Assembly: GCF_019355555.1 (NCBI RefSeq)
Contig: NZ_CP072141.1
Coordinates: forward strand, 2,474,001-2,538,000
DNA length: 64,000 nt
Source: Rhizobium sp. L51/94
GTDB taxonomy: Bacteria > Pseudomonadota > Alphaproteobacteria > Rhizobiales > Rhizobiaceae
Reading direction: 5' to 3'
Below, one piece after another: positions 26,489 through 34,982 of the stretch. Under the pieces are notes generated by a model. The model was not told the origin of the DNA, did no database searches, and saw nothing but the letters and a program-made list of their open reading frames with translations. The position numbers were made by a program, and so were the translations under genes. How positions within the stretch are numbered: the first letter of the stretch is position 1; each line of letters opens with the position of its first letter.

Positions 26489-28063
26489 GTGTCGTCATCC
26501 GATGCGTCGCCGAACGGCGCGTTACTGTCGGTCCGAAAGCTGACGAAACTGTTTGGCAGTTTCGCTGCCTGCAACGAAATAGATATCGACATCCAGCCCG
26601 GCGAAATTCATGCGCTGCTAGGCGAAAACGGCGCGGGCAAGTCGACGCTCGTCAAGATGCTGTTCGGCGTCCTGGAGCCCAGCGACGGCGATATCGTCTG
26701 GCAGGGCAACGCTGTGTCGATCCCTTCGCCCGGCGACGCCCGCAGGCTCGGCATCGGCATGGTATTCCAGCATTTTTCCCTGTTCGAGGCGCTGACGGTG
26801 GCCGAGAACATCGCACTTTCGCTGGACGACAATATCCCGATTGCCAAGATCGCCGAGGAAGCCGCCGCCCTGTCAGAGGCGTACGGACTGCCGCTCGACC
26901 CCTTTGCCCATGTTGCCGATCTCTCCGTTGGCGAACGCCAGAGGATCGAGATCGTCCGGGCGCTGCTGCAGAACCCGAAACTGATCATTCTCGATGAACC
27001 GACGTCGGTGCTGACGCCGCAGGAGGCCGATCGCCTGTTCGAAACGCTGTTCAAGCTGCGTGCGGAAGGTCGCTCGGTGCTTTACATCAGCCATCGTCTT
27101 GAAGAAGTGCAGCGTATCTGCGACCGCGCCACCGTGCTGCGCCATGGGCGCGTCACCGGCGCCTGCGATCCGAAGCAGGAGACGACAGGCTCGCTGGCGC
27201 GCATGATGGTCGGCAGCGACGTTGCCAGCATCAAGCACGGCGATCGCGGCGAAAAGGGCGAGATCCAGCTCGAGATTGCCGGTCTTTCCGTGCACGCGCG
27301 AACGCCGTTCGCCATTTCGCTGAGCCAGGTGTCGCTCCGCGTCCGCGCCGGCGAAATCCTTGCTATCGCCGGGGTTGCCGGCAACGGCCAGGGCGAACTT
27401 TTCGACGTCATCTCCGGCGAGTTCCCGGTGGTCTCCGACGACCTTATTTTCATCCGCGGCGAGCCGGTGGGGACAAGGGGCATAACCGCCCGCCGCCTGC
27501 TTGGCGCCGGTTTCGTGCCCGAGGAGCGCCACGGCCACGCTGCCGTCACGACCCTAAGCCTTTCCGACAATCTGGTGCTGGCCCGCAGCCAGTCCGACCG
27601 CAAGGCGTTTCTCGGCGGCGGCGCGTTGCAGATCATTCGTCGCGCTGCGGTGACGCTGGCGACAAAGCGGATTTCCGAGGCCATGGACGTGCGCAAGAGC
27701 GGCGAAGACCCGATGGCCGGCTCGCTCTCCGGCGGCAACCTGCAGAAGTTCATCGTCGGTCGTGAGCTCGATCGCCAGCCGGACGTGCTAGTTGTCAACC
27801 AGCCCACCTGGGGTGTCGACGCCGGCGCTGCGAGCCGTATCCGCCAAGCCCTGGTCGATCTCGCCAAGGCCGGATCGGCGGTACTGGTGATCAGCCAGGA
27901 CCTCGACGAAATCTTCGAGGTCGCCACCGAGATTGCCGTCATATCGGACGGGCATCTGTCCCCGTCCTATCCGGCAGGCGAGATGACACGTGAAAAGATA
28001 GGACTGTTGATGGGTGGCACCCACGGCGTGTCGACAGAGGCGGAGCCGGCCCATGCGCATTGA
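26489..28063 (+). CDS. ABC importer ATPase, BMP/nucleoside type
   Basis: A 524-residue protein with two nucleotide-binding domains. The first is complete: GENGAGKST, signature LSVGERQRIEI, Walker B LIILDEPTSVLTPQEA. The second is degenerate in the way usual for this class: Walker A region reads GVAGNGQGEL and Walker B VLVVNQPTWGVDAG. This double ATPase is typical of importers with a BMP-type binding protein and two permeases, which is the gene order here. The start is GTG at 26489, with TGAGGA at 26477-26482. The 3' end overlaps the first permease gene by 11 bases. Confidence 0.94.
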   Translation: MSSSDASPNGALLSVRKLTKLFGSFAACNEIDIDIQPGEIHALLGENGAGKSTLVKMLFGVLEPSDGDIVWQGNAVSIPSPGDARRLGIGMVFQHFSLFEALTVAENIALSLDDNIPIAKIAEEAAALSEAYGLPLDPFAHVADLSVGERQRIEIVRALLQNPKLIILDEPTSVLTPQEADRLFETLFKLRAEGRSVLYISHRLEEVQRICDRATVLRHGRVTGACDPKQETTGSLARMMVGSDVASIKHGDRGEKGEIQLEIAGLSVHARTPFAISLSQVSLRVRAGEILAIAGVAGNGQGELFDVISGEFPVVSDDLIFIRGEPVGTRGITARRLLGAGFVPEERHGHAAVTTLSLSDNLVLARSQSDRKAFLGGGALQIIRRAAVTLATKRISEAMDVRKSGEDPMAGSLSGGNLQKFIVGRELDRQPDVLVVNQPTWGVDAGAASRIRQALVDLAKAGSAVLVISQDLDEIFEVATEIAVISDGHLSPSYPAGEMTREKIGLLMGGTHGVSTEAEPAHAH

Positions 28064-29147
28064 ACTCGAGAAGCGCGGCGGAGTCTCCAGGCTGTTCGGC
28101 CTGCTGTCGCCGCTTCTGGCCCTGCTGCTCACCCTGATTGCCGGGGGCATCATGTTCCTGCTCCTCGGCAAGGATCCGCTCGGTTCGCTCTATGCTTTGC
28201 TCGTGGAACCGCTGTTCGATCCCTGGTCGCTGAACGAGCTTGCCAAGAAGGCCGCACCGCTGATCCTGATCGCCGTCGGCCTGTCGGTTTGCTACCGCTC
28301 GAACAACTGGAACATTGGCGCGGAAGGCCAGTACAGCGTCGGTGCCATCGTTGGCTCGATGATCCCCGTCTATTTCTACGACTGGCAGTCGCCGCTGGTC
28401 CTGCCGCTGATGCTGGTCATGGGCGCGCTCGGCGGCGCCCTGTTTGCGACGATCCCGGCACTGCTGAAGACGCATTTCAACACCAACGAAATTCTCACCA
28501 GCCTGATGCTCACCTATATCGCCCAGCTGTTTCTCGACTGGCTGACTCGCGGTCCCTGGCGCAATCCCGATGGGCACGGCTTTTACGGGACGCGCGATTT
28601 CACGCCAGACCAAGTGCTGCCGCCGATCTGGGACGATATCGTCACGGCCCATTGGGGACTGATATTCGCCATCGTTGCGGCGGTGCTCATCTGGTTCATG
28701 ATGCGCTTTACCCTGAAGGGCTTCGAGGTCGTGGTACTCGGCCAATCCGAACGGGCAGGGCGGTTTGCCGGCTTTTCGCCCCGTAAGATGGTTTGGTTCA
28801 GCTTCATCCTCTCGGGTGCGCTGGCGGGCCTTGCAGGGATCTCCGAAGTTTCAGGCTCCATCGGCCATCTGCAGCCCGATATCTCGCCCAGCTACGGCTT
28901 CACGGCCATCATCGTCGCCTTTCTCGGCAGGCTCAATCCGCTCGGCATCATTGCATCGGGCTTCGTCCTGGCGCTCACCTACATCGGCGGCGAGGCGGCA
29001 CAGTTGTCGATCGGTGTTTCGGACAAGGTGACGCGCGTCTTCCAAGGCTTCCTGCTGTTCTTCGTGCTCTCCTGCGATACGCTGATCTACTACAAGGTGC
29101 GCATCGTCTGGTCGCGCATCCGGGCCCGGACAGGAGCCGCATCATGA
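28053..29147 (+). CDS. ABC importer permease 1, BMP/nucleoside type
   Basis: A 364-residue inner-membrane permease with eight or nine membrane segments of the BPD-transp-2 (LivH/RbsC-like) fold. Seen: SLNELAKKAAPLILIAVGLSVCYRSNNWNIGAEGQ-type start with NIGAEGQYSVGAIVGSMI, NEILTSLMLTYIAQLFLDWL and the C-terminal AIIVAFLGRLNPLGIIASGF. The GAEGQ pattern is typical of nucleoside/BMP importer permeases. It overlaps the ATPase gene (11 bases) and the second permease gene (ATGA, 4 bases), so all are translated together. Confidence 0.93.
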   Translation: MRIELEKRGGVSRLFGLLSPLLALLLTLIAGGIMFLLLGKDPLGSLYALLVEPLFDPWSLNELAKKAAPLILIAVGLSVCYRSNNWNIGAEGQYSVGAIVGSMIPVYFYDWQSPLVLPLMLVMGALGGALFATIPALLKTHFNTNEILTSLMLTYIAQLFLDWLTRGPWRNPDGHGFYGTRDFTPDQVLPPIWDDIVTAHWGLIFAIVAAVLIWFMMRFTLKGFEVVVLGQSERAGRFAGFSPRKMVWFSFILSGALAGLAGISEVSGSIGHLQPDISPSYGFTAIIVAFLGRLNPLGIIASGFVLALTYIGGEAAQLSIGVSDKVTRVFQGFLLFFVLSCDTLIYYKVRIVWSRIRARTGAAS

Positions 29148-30064
29148 CCTTTTTCGAAGCCGTCCTGCTGACCATCATCACCGCATCGACTCCGCTCGTC
29201 ATTGCCGCCATCGGCGAACTGGTGACGGAGCGGGCCGGCGTCCTCAATCTCGGCGTCGAGGGCATGGTGGTCATCGGCTCCGTCAGCGCCTTCGCCGCAG
29301 CACAACTGAGCGGCTCCGCCTATATTGGATTGCTGGCAGGGATTGCCGGCGGCGCGTTTTTCTCGCTGCTGTTCAGCTTTCTCACCCTGACGCTGGTTGC
29401 AAACCAGGTGGCGACGGGGCTGGCGCTGACGATTATGGGGCTCGGCGCCTCCGGCATGATCGGCGAGTCCTATGTCAGCGTTCCCGGCATCCGGCTACTT
29501 CCGATCGAGATCCCGCTGCTGTCGCAAATACCCTACATCGGCACCGTGCTGTTCAAGCAGGACATCGTCTTTTACGTATCCATCTTGCTCGTCATCGCCG
29601 TCAACTGGTTCCTGTTCCGCAGCCGGGCGGGGCTTAAACTCCGAGCCATCGGCGACAGCCACGGATCGGCCCATGCCCTCGGCATTCCTGTCATCAGGAC
29701 GCGCTATCTGGCCGTGATGTTCGGCGGTGCCTGCGCCGGGCTGGCTGGCGCGCAGCTGTCGCTGATCTATACGCCGCAATGGACGGAGAACATGTCCGGC
29801 GGCCGTGGCTGGATCGCCCTGGCGCTCGTGGTGTTCTCGTCCTGGCGTCCGTGGCGCATATTAGCGGGCGGCTACCTGTTCGGGGCGGTGACGATCCTGC
29901 AGCTGCATGCACAGGCGTTCGGCATCGGCATTCCAGCCCAGTTTCTGTCGATGCTTCCCTATGCGGCGACAGTGATCGTGCTTATCATCATTTCTCAAAA
30001 TCGGCGTATGACTCTCATCAATACGCCGGCATCGCTCGGCAAATCCTTCGTGCCGGACCGGTGA
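29144..30064 (+). CDS. ABC importer permease 2, BMP/nucleoside type
   Basis: A 306-residue inner-membrane permease, partner of the previous one. Seen: ASTPLVIAAIGELVTERAGV and LNLGVEGMVVIGSVSAFAAA (the NLGVEGM motif characteristic of the second permease in this class), NQVATGLALTIMGLGASGMI, and GGRGWIALALVVFSSWRPW near the C-terminus. It overlaps the first permease by ATGA. The binding-protein gene follows after 52 bases, the order ATPase-permease-permease-binding protein being common for these systems in alphaproteobacteria. Confidence 0.93.
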   Translation: MTFFEAVLLTIITASTPLVIAAIGELVTERAGVLNLGVEGMVVIGSVSAFAAAQLSGSAYIGLLAGIAGGAFFSLLFSFLTLTLVANQVATGLALTIMGLGASGMIGESYVSVPGIRLLPIEIPLLSQIPYIGTVLFKQDIVFYVSILLVIAVNWFLFRSRAGLKLRAIGDSHGSAHALGIPVIRTRYLAVMFGGACAGLAGAQLSLIYTPQWTENMSGGRGWIALALVVFSSWRPWRILAGGYLFGAVTILQLHAQAFGIGIPAQFLSMLPYAATVIVLIIISQNRRMTLINTPASLGKSFVPDR

Positions 30065-30116
30065 TAAAATGCCAGAAGACGGGCTCTCGCCAACTTTACA
30101 AACAACAGGGGTTCTT

Positions 30117-31190
30117 ATGAAAAAAATTGCAATTGCACTGGCAGCAACCGCCGCCGTGATCATCGGTTTCGGCTCGTCGGCCGAAGCGGCTGGCAAGACC
30201 AAGGTCTGCTTCGTCTATGTCGGTTCCCACACCGACGGCGGCTGGTCGCAGGCCCACGACATGGGCCGCCTTGCGGTCGAAAAGGAATTCGGCAGCAAAG
30301 TCGAAACCGCCTACCTCGAAAACGTTGCCGAAGGCCCGGACTCCGAGCGCGCCATCGAGCGCATGGCCCGTTCGAATTGCTCGATCGTCTTCACGACGTC
30401 GTTCGGCTTCATGGACTCGACGGTTGCAGTTGCCAAGAAGTTCCCGAAGGTCAAGTTTGAACACGCGACCGGATTCAAGACTGCCGACAACCTCGCGACC
30501 TACAATTCGCGCTTCTACGAAGGCCGCTACATCAACGGCCAGATTGCCGGCAAGATGTCGAAGAAGGGTATCGCCGGATACATCGCAACCTTCCCGGTTC
30601 CGGAAGTCGTCATGGGCATCAACGCCTTCGAGCAGGGCGCCAAGTCGGTCAACCCGAATTTCAAGATGAAGGTCATCTGGATCAACACCTGGTTCGACCC
30701 GGGCAAGGAAGCCGATGCGGCAAAGGCGCTGATCGACCAGGGGGTCGACGTGCTGACCCAGCACACCGATACCACGGCACCGATGCAGGTTGCCGAACAG
30801 CGCGGCGTCTATGCTTTCGGTCAGTCCTCGGACATGATCAAGGCCGGCCCCAAGGTACAGCTGACGGCGATCGAGGACACCTGGGGTCCCTACTACATCA
30901 AGCGCGTCAAGGCGCTGATGGACGGCACCTGGAAGTCCGAGCAGTCCTTCGACGGACTGAAGGCCGGCAACCTCACCATGGCGCCTTACACCAACATGCC
31001 GGATGACGTGAAGAAGATGGCTGAAGACACCGAAGCCAAGATCAGGTCCGGAGAGCTTGCACCGTTTACCGGCCCGATAAACAAGCAGGACGGTACGCCT
31101 TGGCTCAAGGCTGGCGAGAAGGCCGACGACGGCACGCTGCTGGGCATGAACTTCTACGTCGAAGGCGTCGACGACAAACTGCCGAAGTGA
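30117..31190 (+). CDS. BMP family periplasmic binding protein
   Basis: A 357-residue substrate-binding protein of the BMP/PnrA-like family. A cleavable signal peptide is seen (KKIAIALAATAAVIIGFGSS, then AEAA before GKTK); there is no lipobox, so it is free in the periplasm. Core motifs: VCFVYVGSHTDGGWSQAHD, SIVFTTSFGFMDSTV, YEGRYINGQIAG and TDTTAPMQVAEQ. Family members bind purine nucleosides or related compounds, but rhizobial ones are rarely tested. The ATG at 30117 has CAGGGG upstream. A strong terminator follows, ending this four-gene operon. Confidence 0.94.
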   Translation: MKKIAIALAATAAVIIGFGSSAEAAGKTKVCFVYVGSHTDGGWSQAHDMGRLAVEKEFGSKVETAYLENVAEGPDSERAIERMARSNCSIVFTTSFGFMDSTVAVAKKFPKVKFEHATGFKTADNLATYNSRFYEGRYINGQIAGKMSKKGIAGYIATFPVPEVVMGINAFEQGAKSVNPNFKMKVIWINTWFDPGKEADAAKALIDQGVDVLTQHTDTTAPMQVAEQRGVYAFGQSSDMIKAGPKVQLTAIEDTWGPYYIKRVKALMDGTWKSEQSFDGLKAGNLTMAPYTNMPDDVKKMAEDTEAKIRSGELAPFTGPINKQDGTPWLKAGEKADDGTLLGMNFYVEGVDDKLPK

Positions 31191-31215
31191 ACAGTATATT
31201 CCATTGAACTAACGG

Positions 31216-31242
31216 AAAGGGCGCCGATTTGGCGCCCTTTTT
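31216..31242 (+). terminator. Rho-independent terminator of the BMP importer operon
   Basis: A stem of AAAGGGCGCC with GGCGCCCTTT around a short GATTT loop, followed by further thymines, 25 bases after the binding-protein stop. It separates this operon from the furanose importer operon downstream. Confidence 0.92.
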
Positions 31243-31302
31243 GCTGCAGTGCGTCACACTATCCGCATTTACAAAAGTATTACTATATGATTTTTTAACG
31301 TT

Positions 31303-31320
31303 GGCCGCGTGGAGGCGGCC
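31303..31320 (+). promoter_or_regulatory. Leader hairpin before the YtfQ-like gene
   Basis: A perfect 6-base GC stem (GGCCGC / GCGGCC) with a six-base loop ends five bases before the GGGAGG ribosome binding site at 31325-31330. It would sit at the 5' end of the mRNA and could protect the message or influence initiation. A thymine-rich TATGAT at 31286-31291 just upstream could be a -10 element, with no good -35, as expected for a regulated promoter. Confidence 0.45.
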
Positions 31321-31335
31321 CAATGGGAGGAAATC

Positions 31336-32298
31336 ATGAGATTGAAGACCGCACTCGCGAGTGCAACAATTCTTGCTGCCTGCATGTTTAATTCGGCCTA
31401 CGCCAAGCCATTGGTCGTCGGCTTCTCGCAGATCGGTTCCGAATCGGGCTGGCGCGCTGCCGAGACGACGCTGACGAAGAACGAAGCCAAGAAGCGCGGC
31501 ATCGATCTGAAGTTTGCCGATGCGCAGCAGAAGCAGGAAAACCAGATCAAGGCCATCCGTTCCTTCATTGCCCAGGGCGTCGATGCCATCCTGATCGCGC
31601 CGATCGTTGCAACAGGCTGGGACGCTGTCCTGAAGGAAGCCAAGGAAGCCAAGATCCCGGTCATCCTGCTCGACCGTGACATCGACGCACCGAAGGACCT
31701 GTACCTGACGGCCGTTACCTCCGACCAGGTCTACGAAGGCAAGGTTGCCGGCGACTGGCTGGTAAAGACCGTCGGCACGAAGAAGTGCGATATCGTCGAG
31801 CTTCAGGGGACAACCGGTTCATCGCCTGCCATCGCCCGCAAGAAGGGCTTCGAGCAAGCCATTGCCGGCCATGACAACCTGAAGATCGTCCGCAGCCAGA
31901 CTGGCGACTTTACCCGTTCCAAGGGCAAGGAAGTCATGGAAAGCTTCCTGAAGGCCGAAAATGGCGGCAAGGACATCTGCGCCGTCTACGCACATAACGA
32001 CGACATGGCTGTCGGCGCCATCCAGGCAATCAAGGAAGCCGGCCTGAAGCCAGGCAAGGACATCCTCACAGTGTCGATCGACTCGGTGCCGGATCTGTTC
32101 AAGGCAATGGCAGCCGGCGAAGCCAATGCCACGGTCGAGCTGACGCCGAACATGGCGGGACCAGCCTTCGACGCTCTCGAAGCCTACCTGAAGGACAAGA
32201 AAGAGCCTAAGAAGTGGATCCAGACGGACTCCAAGCTCTACACGCAGGCTGACGACCCGCAGAAGGTCTACGAAGCCAAAAAGGGCCTCGGCTACTGA
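31336..32298 (+). CDS. ytfQ: YtfQ-like periplasmic sugar-binding protein
   Basis: A 320-residue binding protein of the pentose/galactofuranose type. Signal peptide: MRLKTALASATILAACMFNS ending in AYA before KPLVVGF. The mature start VVGFSQIGSESGWRAAETT and the later VILLDRDIDAP, GTTGSSPAIARKKGFEQA and YAHNDDMAVGAIQAIKEAG match E. coli YtfQ, which binds galactofuranose. Strong GGGAGG before the ATG. It heads an operon with YtfR-, YtfT- and YjfF-like genes and a FadR-type regulator. Substrate here is inferred from the family; another furanose is possible. Confidence 0.92.
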   Translation: MRLKTALASATILAACMFNSAYAKPLVVGFSQIGSESGWRAAETTLTKNEAKKRGIDLKFADAQQKQENQIKAIRSFIAQGVDAILIAPIVATGWDAVLKEAKEAKIPVILLDRDIDAPKDLYLTAVTSDQVYEGKVAGDWLVKTVGTKKCDIVELQGTTGSSPAIARKKGFEQAIAGHDNLKIVRSQTGDFTRSKGKEVMESFLKAENGGKDICAVYAHNDDMAVGAIQAIKEAGLKPGKDILTVSIDSVPDLFKAMAAGEANATVELTPNMAGPAFDALEAYLKDKKEPKKWIQTDSKLYTQADDPQKVYEAKKGLGY

Positions 32299-32312
32299 TT
32301 TGAACCATAGAA

Positions 32313-32341
32313 CCGCACCGGCCCATCATGGGCCGGTGCGG
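32313..32341 (+). promoter_or_regulatory. Intra-operon hairpin between binding-protein and ATPase genes
   Basis: A perfect 12-base, almost pure GC stem (CCGCACCGGCCC / GGGCCGGTGCGG) with loop ATCAT, 15 bases after the YtfQ-like stop. No U run follows, so it is not a classic terminator. Such hairpins after binding-protein genes commonly stabilise the upstream message, making binding protein exceed membrane components. Confidence 0.75.
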
Positions 32342-32418
32342 AACAGCCTTGGCATCGTATCGGACATCATGTCCGCCGCCGTGGCCTGAACGCTCAATAT
32401 CAGGAAACATATCCTTCC

Positions 32419-33942
32419 ATGGCTCACGATTTCGAGAACATTCTCGCGGCCACCGATTTCTGCAAATATTTCCCTGGCTCAACCGCCCTCGATCACGTCA
32501 ATTTCACATTGCGACGCGGCGAAGTGCATGCGCTGCTCGGCGAAAACGGCGCAGGCAAATCGACGTTGATCAAATGCATGACCGGCGCCTACCGCCCCGA
32601 TGCCGGCACCCTCGTTCTCGATGGTGCTGAAATCCAGCCACACGACACGCTGTCGGCGCAAAAGCTCGGGATCGGAACTGTCTATCAGGAAGTTAATCTG
32701 CTGCCCAACCTGAGCGTCGCCGAGAACCTGTTTCTAGGGCGTCAACCGCGCAAGTTTGGCATGGTCAGCAGCCGCAAGATGAACGAGCAGGCCCGTACGC
32801 TGCTGGCGCAATACGGCATCGATCTCGATGTCGGCCGACAGCTCGACCGCTTTTCCGTTGCCATCCAGCAGGTCATCGCCATCGCCCGTGCCGTCGATCT
32901 CTCCGGCAAGGTGCTGATCCTTGACGAGCCGACTGCCAGCCTCGACGCCCAGGAAGTTGCGATGCTTTTCGGCATCATCAAGAACCTGAGGGCTCGCGGC
33001 CTAGGCATTATATTCATTACGCATTTTCTCGAACAAGTGTTCGAGATCAGCGACCGTATCACTGTTCTTCGCAACGGCAAGCTGGTCGGGACGCGCGACC
33101 GCGAGGGACTGGAGCGCCAGGCCCTGATCGAGATGATGCTCGGCCGTGAGCTGGCCGCAGCCGAGGCTGCCGTCCGGGTGGATCAGGACGCTGCCGGGCC
33201 GGTCAAGTTCCAGTTCAGGAATTTCGGCAAGCGCGGCAAAATCATGCCGTTCGATCTCGATGTTCGCGCCGGCGAAGTGGTCGGCGTTGCCGGCCTGCTC
33301 GGCTCTGGCCGGACGGAGACGGCGGAGGTCATGTTCGGCGTCGAACGAGCCGACAGCGGCGAGGCGACGGCAGACGGCAAGCCCCTGGCACTGTCCACAC
33401 CACGCGCTGCCATCAAGAGCGGCTTCGGCTTTTGCCCGGAAGACCGCAAGACCGACGGCATCATCGGCGACCTGTCGATCCGCGAAAATATCGTCGTGGC
33501 GCTGCAGGCACGCCGCGGCTGGGCGCGGCCCCTTGCACGGAGCGAACAGAACGCTATCGCCGACCGCTACATCAAGGCCCTCGATATTCGCACGACCGAC
33601 CGCGAAAAGCCCATCCGGCTTCTGTCCGGCGGCAACCAGCAAAAGGCCATCCTTGCCCGCTGGCTGGCGACCAACCCGAGCTTCCTCATACTCGACGAGC
33701 CGACGCGCGGCATCGATGTGGGTGCGCATGCCGAGATCATCCATCTCATCGAGGATCTCTGCGCCCAAGGCATGTCGCTGATCGTCATCTCGTCCGAGCT
33801 CGACGAACTCGTCGCCTACAGCTCGCGCGTCGTCGTCTTGCGCGACCGCGAACACATCGCCGAACTGACCGGCGCCGAAATCTCGGCCAACCGCATCGTC
33901 GAGGCAATTGCCGGCACATCCAGCAAAAAGGTGGATGCATGA
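32419..33942 (+). CDS. ytfR: YtfR-like sugar ABC importer ATPase
   Basis: A 507-residue double ATPase of the RbsA/YtfR class. First domain: GENGAGKSTLIKCMTGAYRP, signature region DRFSVAIQQVIAIARAVDLS, and Walker B VLILDEPTASLDAQE. Second domain: GLLGSGRTETAEVMFG in place of a canonical Walker A, LLSGGNQQKAILARWL and FLILDEPTRGIDVGAHAE. The SVAIQQ signature in place of LSVGQ is typical for YtfR-like proteins. Its stop overlaps the next gene's ATG (ATGA). It energises the two permeases encoded downstream. Confidence 0.93.
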   Translation: MAHDFENILAATDFCKYFPGSTALDHVNFTLRRGEVHALLGENGAGKSTLIKCMTGAYRPDAGTLVLDGAEIQPHDTLSAQKLGIGTVYQEVNLLPNLSVAENLFLGRQPRKFGMVSSRKMNEQARTLLAQYGIDLDVGRQLDRFSVAIQQVIAIARAVDLSGKVLILDEPTASLDAQEVAMLFGIIKNLRARGLGIIFITHFLEQVFEISDRITVLRNGKLVGTRDREGLERQALIEMMLGRELAAAEAAVRVDQDAAGPVKFQFRNFGKRGKIMPFDLDVRAGEVVGVAGLLGSGRTETAEVMFGVERADSGEATADGKPLALSTPRAAIKSGFGFCPEDRKTDGIIGDLSIRENIVVALQARRGWARPLARSEQNAIADRYIKALDIRTTDREKPIRLLSGGNQQKAILARWLATNPSFLILDEPTRGIDVGAHAEIIHLIEDLCAQGMSLIVISSELDELVAYSSRVVVLRDREHIAELTGAEISANRIVEAIAGTSSKKVDA

Positions 33943-34982
33943 CTTCCGCATTCAAGCCGCTGCTGATCAGGCTGGCTCCGCAGCTGATCGCACTCGCTCT
34001 CATTCTTCTATTGAATTTCATCATGTTCCCGCAGTTCTTTCATCTGGAAATTCAGAATGAGAGGCTTTACGGGAGCCTGATCGACGTCCTCAACCGCGGC
34101 GCGCCGGTGGCGCTGCTGGCAATTGGCATGACGCTGGTGATCGCCACCAAGGGCATCGATCTGTCGGTCGGTGCTGTCATCGCGATCTGCGGCGCTGTTG
34201 CGGCATCCTCGATCGTCTCGGGCAATTCGGTCGGCTACACCCTAGTGCTGGCACTGGGTACAGGTCTGCTCTGCGGCGTCTGGAACGGCTTCCTCGTCGC
34301 AGTCCTCGACATACAGCCGATCATCGCTACCCTGGTGCTGATGGTGGCAGGTCGCGGCATCGCCCAGTTGGTGACCGAAGGCGTCATAATGACCTTCAAC
34401 AATGACGGGCTGATCTTTTTTGGCAGCGGCTCGATTGCAGCCCTGCCGATGCCGGTCGTCATCTGGATCGTCGCCGGCATCGTCATCACGCTGTTGGTGC
34501 GACGGACCGCGCTCGGCATGCTGGTCGAAGCCATCGGCATCAACAGGCGGGCGAGCACGCTGTCGGGCATCCAGACACCGGTGCTGCTGATGGCTGTCTA
34601 TGCACTGAGCGGCCTATGCGCCTCGGTCGCAGGCGTCGTCGTCGCTGCGGACATCAAAGGCGCCGATGCGAATAATGCGGGCCTCTGGCTGGAGCTCGAT
34701 GCGATCCTTGCTGTGGTCGTCGGTGGAAACTCACTGCTCGGCGGCCGGTTCAGCATCGTCGGCTCGTTGCTGGGTGCGATAATCATCCAGTCCGTCAATA
34801 CGGGCATTCTGCTGTCGGGCTTTCCGCCGGAGTTCAATCTGGTGATCAAGGCGGTCATCGTGATCGTAATCCTCGTCATCCAGTCGCCGGCCCTGAAATC
34901 CGTCGGTATTTTCTTTACTCGCCGCCCGGAGCGGCAGGTCGATATACCCAAGCCCGATAGCCAGAGGGAGCCGGCCAAGTGA
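33939..34982 (+). CDS. ytfT: YtfT-like sugar ABC permease
   Basis: A 347-residue inner-membrane permease of the RbsC-like fold with about nine membrane segments. Seen: NRGAPVALLAIGMTLVIATKGIDLSVGAV (the GIDLSVG motif), IQPIIATLVLMVAGRGIAQLV and GLWLELDAILAVVVGGNSLLGGRFS. It matches E. coli YtfT in length and order. The ATG overlaps the ATPase stop, and the stop overlaps the GTG of the next permease, so ATPase and both permeases are translationally coupled. The C-terminal tail is charged (RRPERQVDIPKPDSQREPAK). Confidence 0.93.
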   Translation: MTSAFKPLLIRLAPQLIALALILLLNFIMFPQFFHLEIQNERLYGSLIDVLNRGAPVALLAIGMTLVIATKGIDLSVGAVIAICGAVAASSIVSGNSVGYTLVLALGTGLLCGVWNGFLVAVLDIQPIIATLVLMVAGRGIAQLVTEGVIMTFNNDGLIFFGSGSIAALPMPVVIWIVAGIVITLLVRRTALGMLVEAIGINRRASTLSGIQTPVLLMAVYALSGLCASVAGVVVAADIKGADANNAGLWLELDAILAVVVGGNSLLGGRFSIVGSLLGAIIIQSVNTGILLSGFPPEFNLVIKAVIVIVILVIQSPALKSVGIFFTRRPERQVDIPKPDSQREPAK

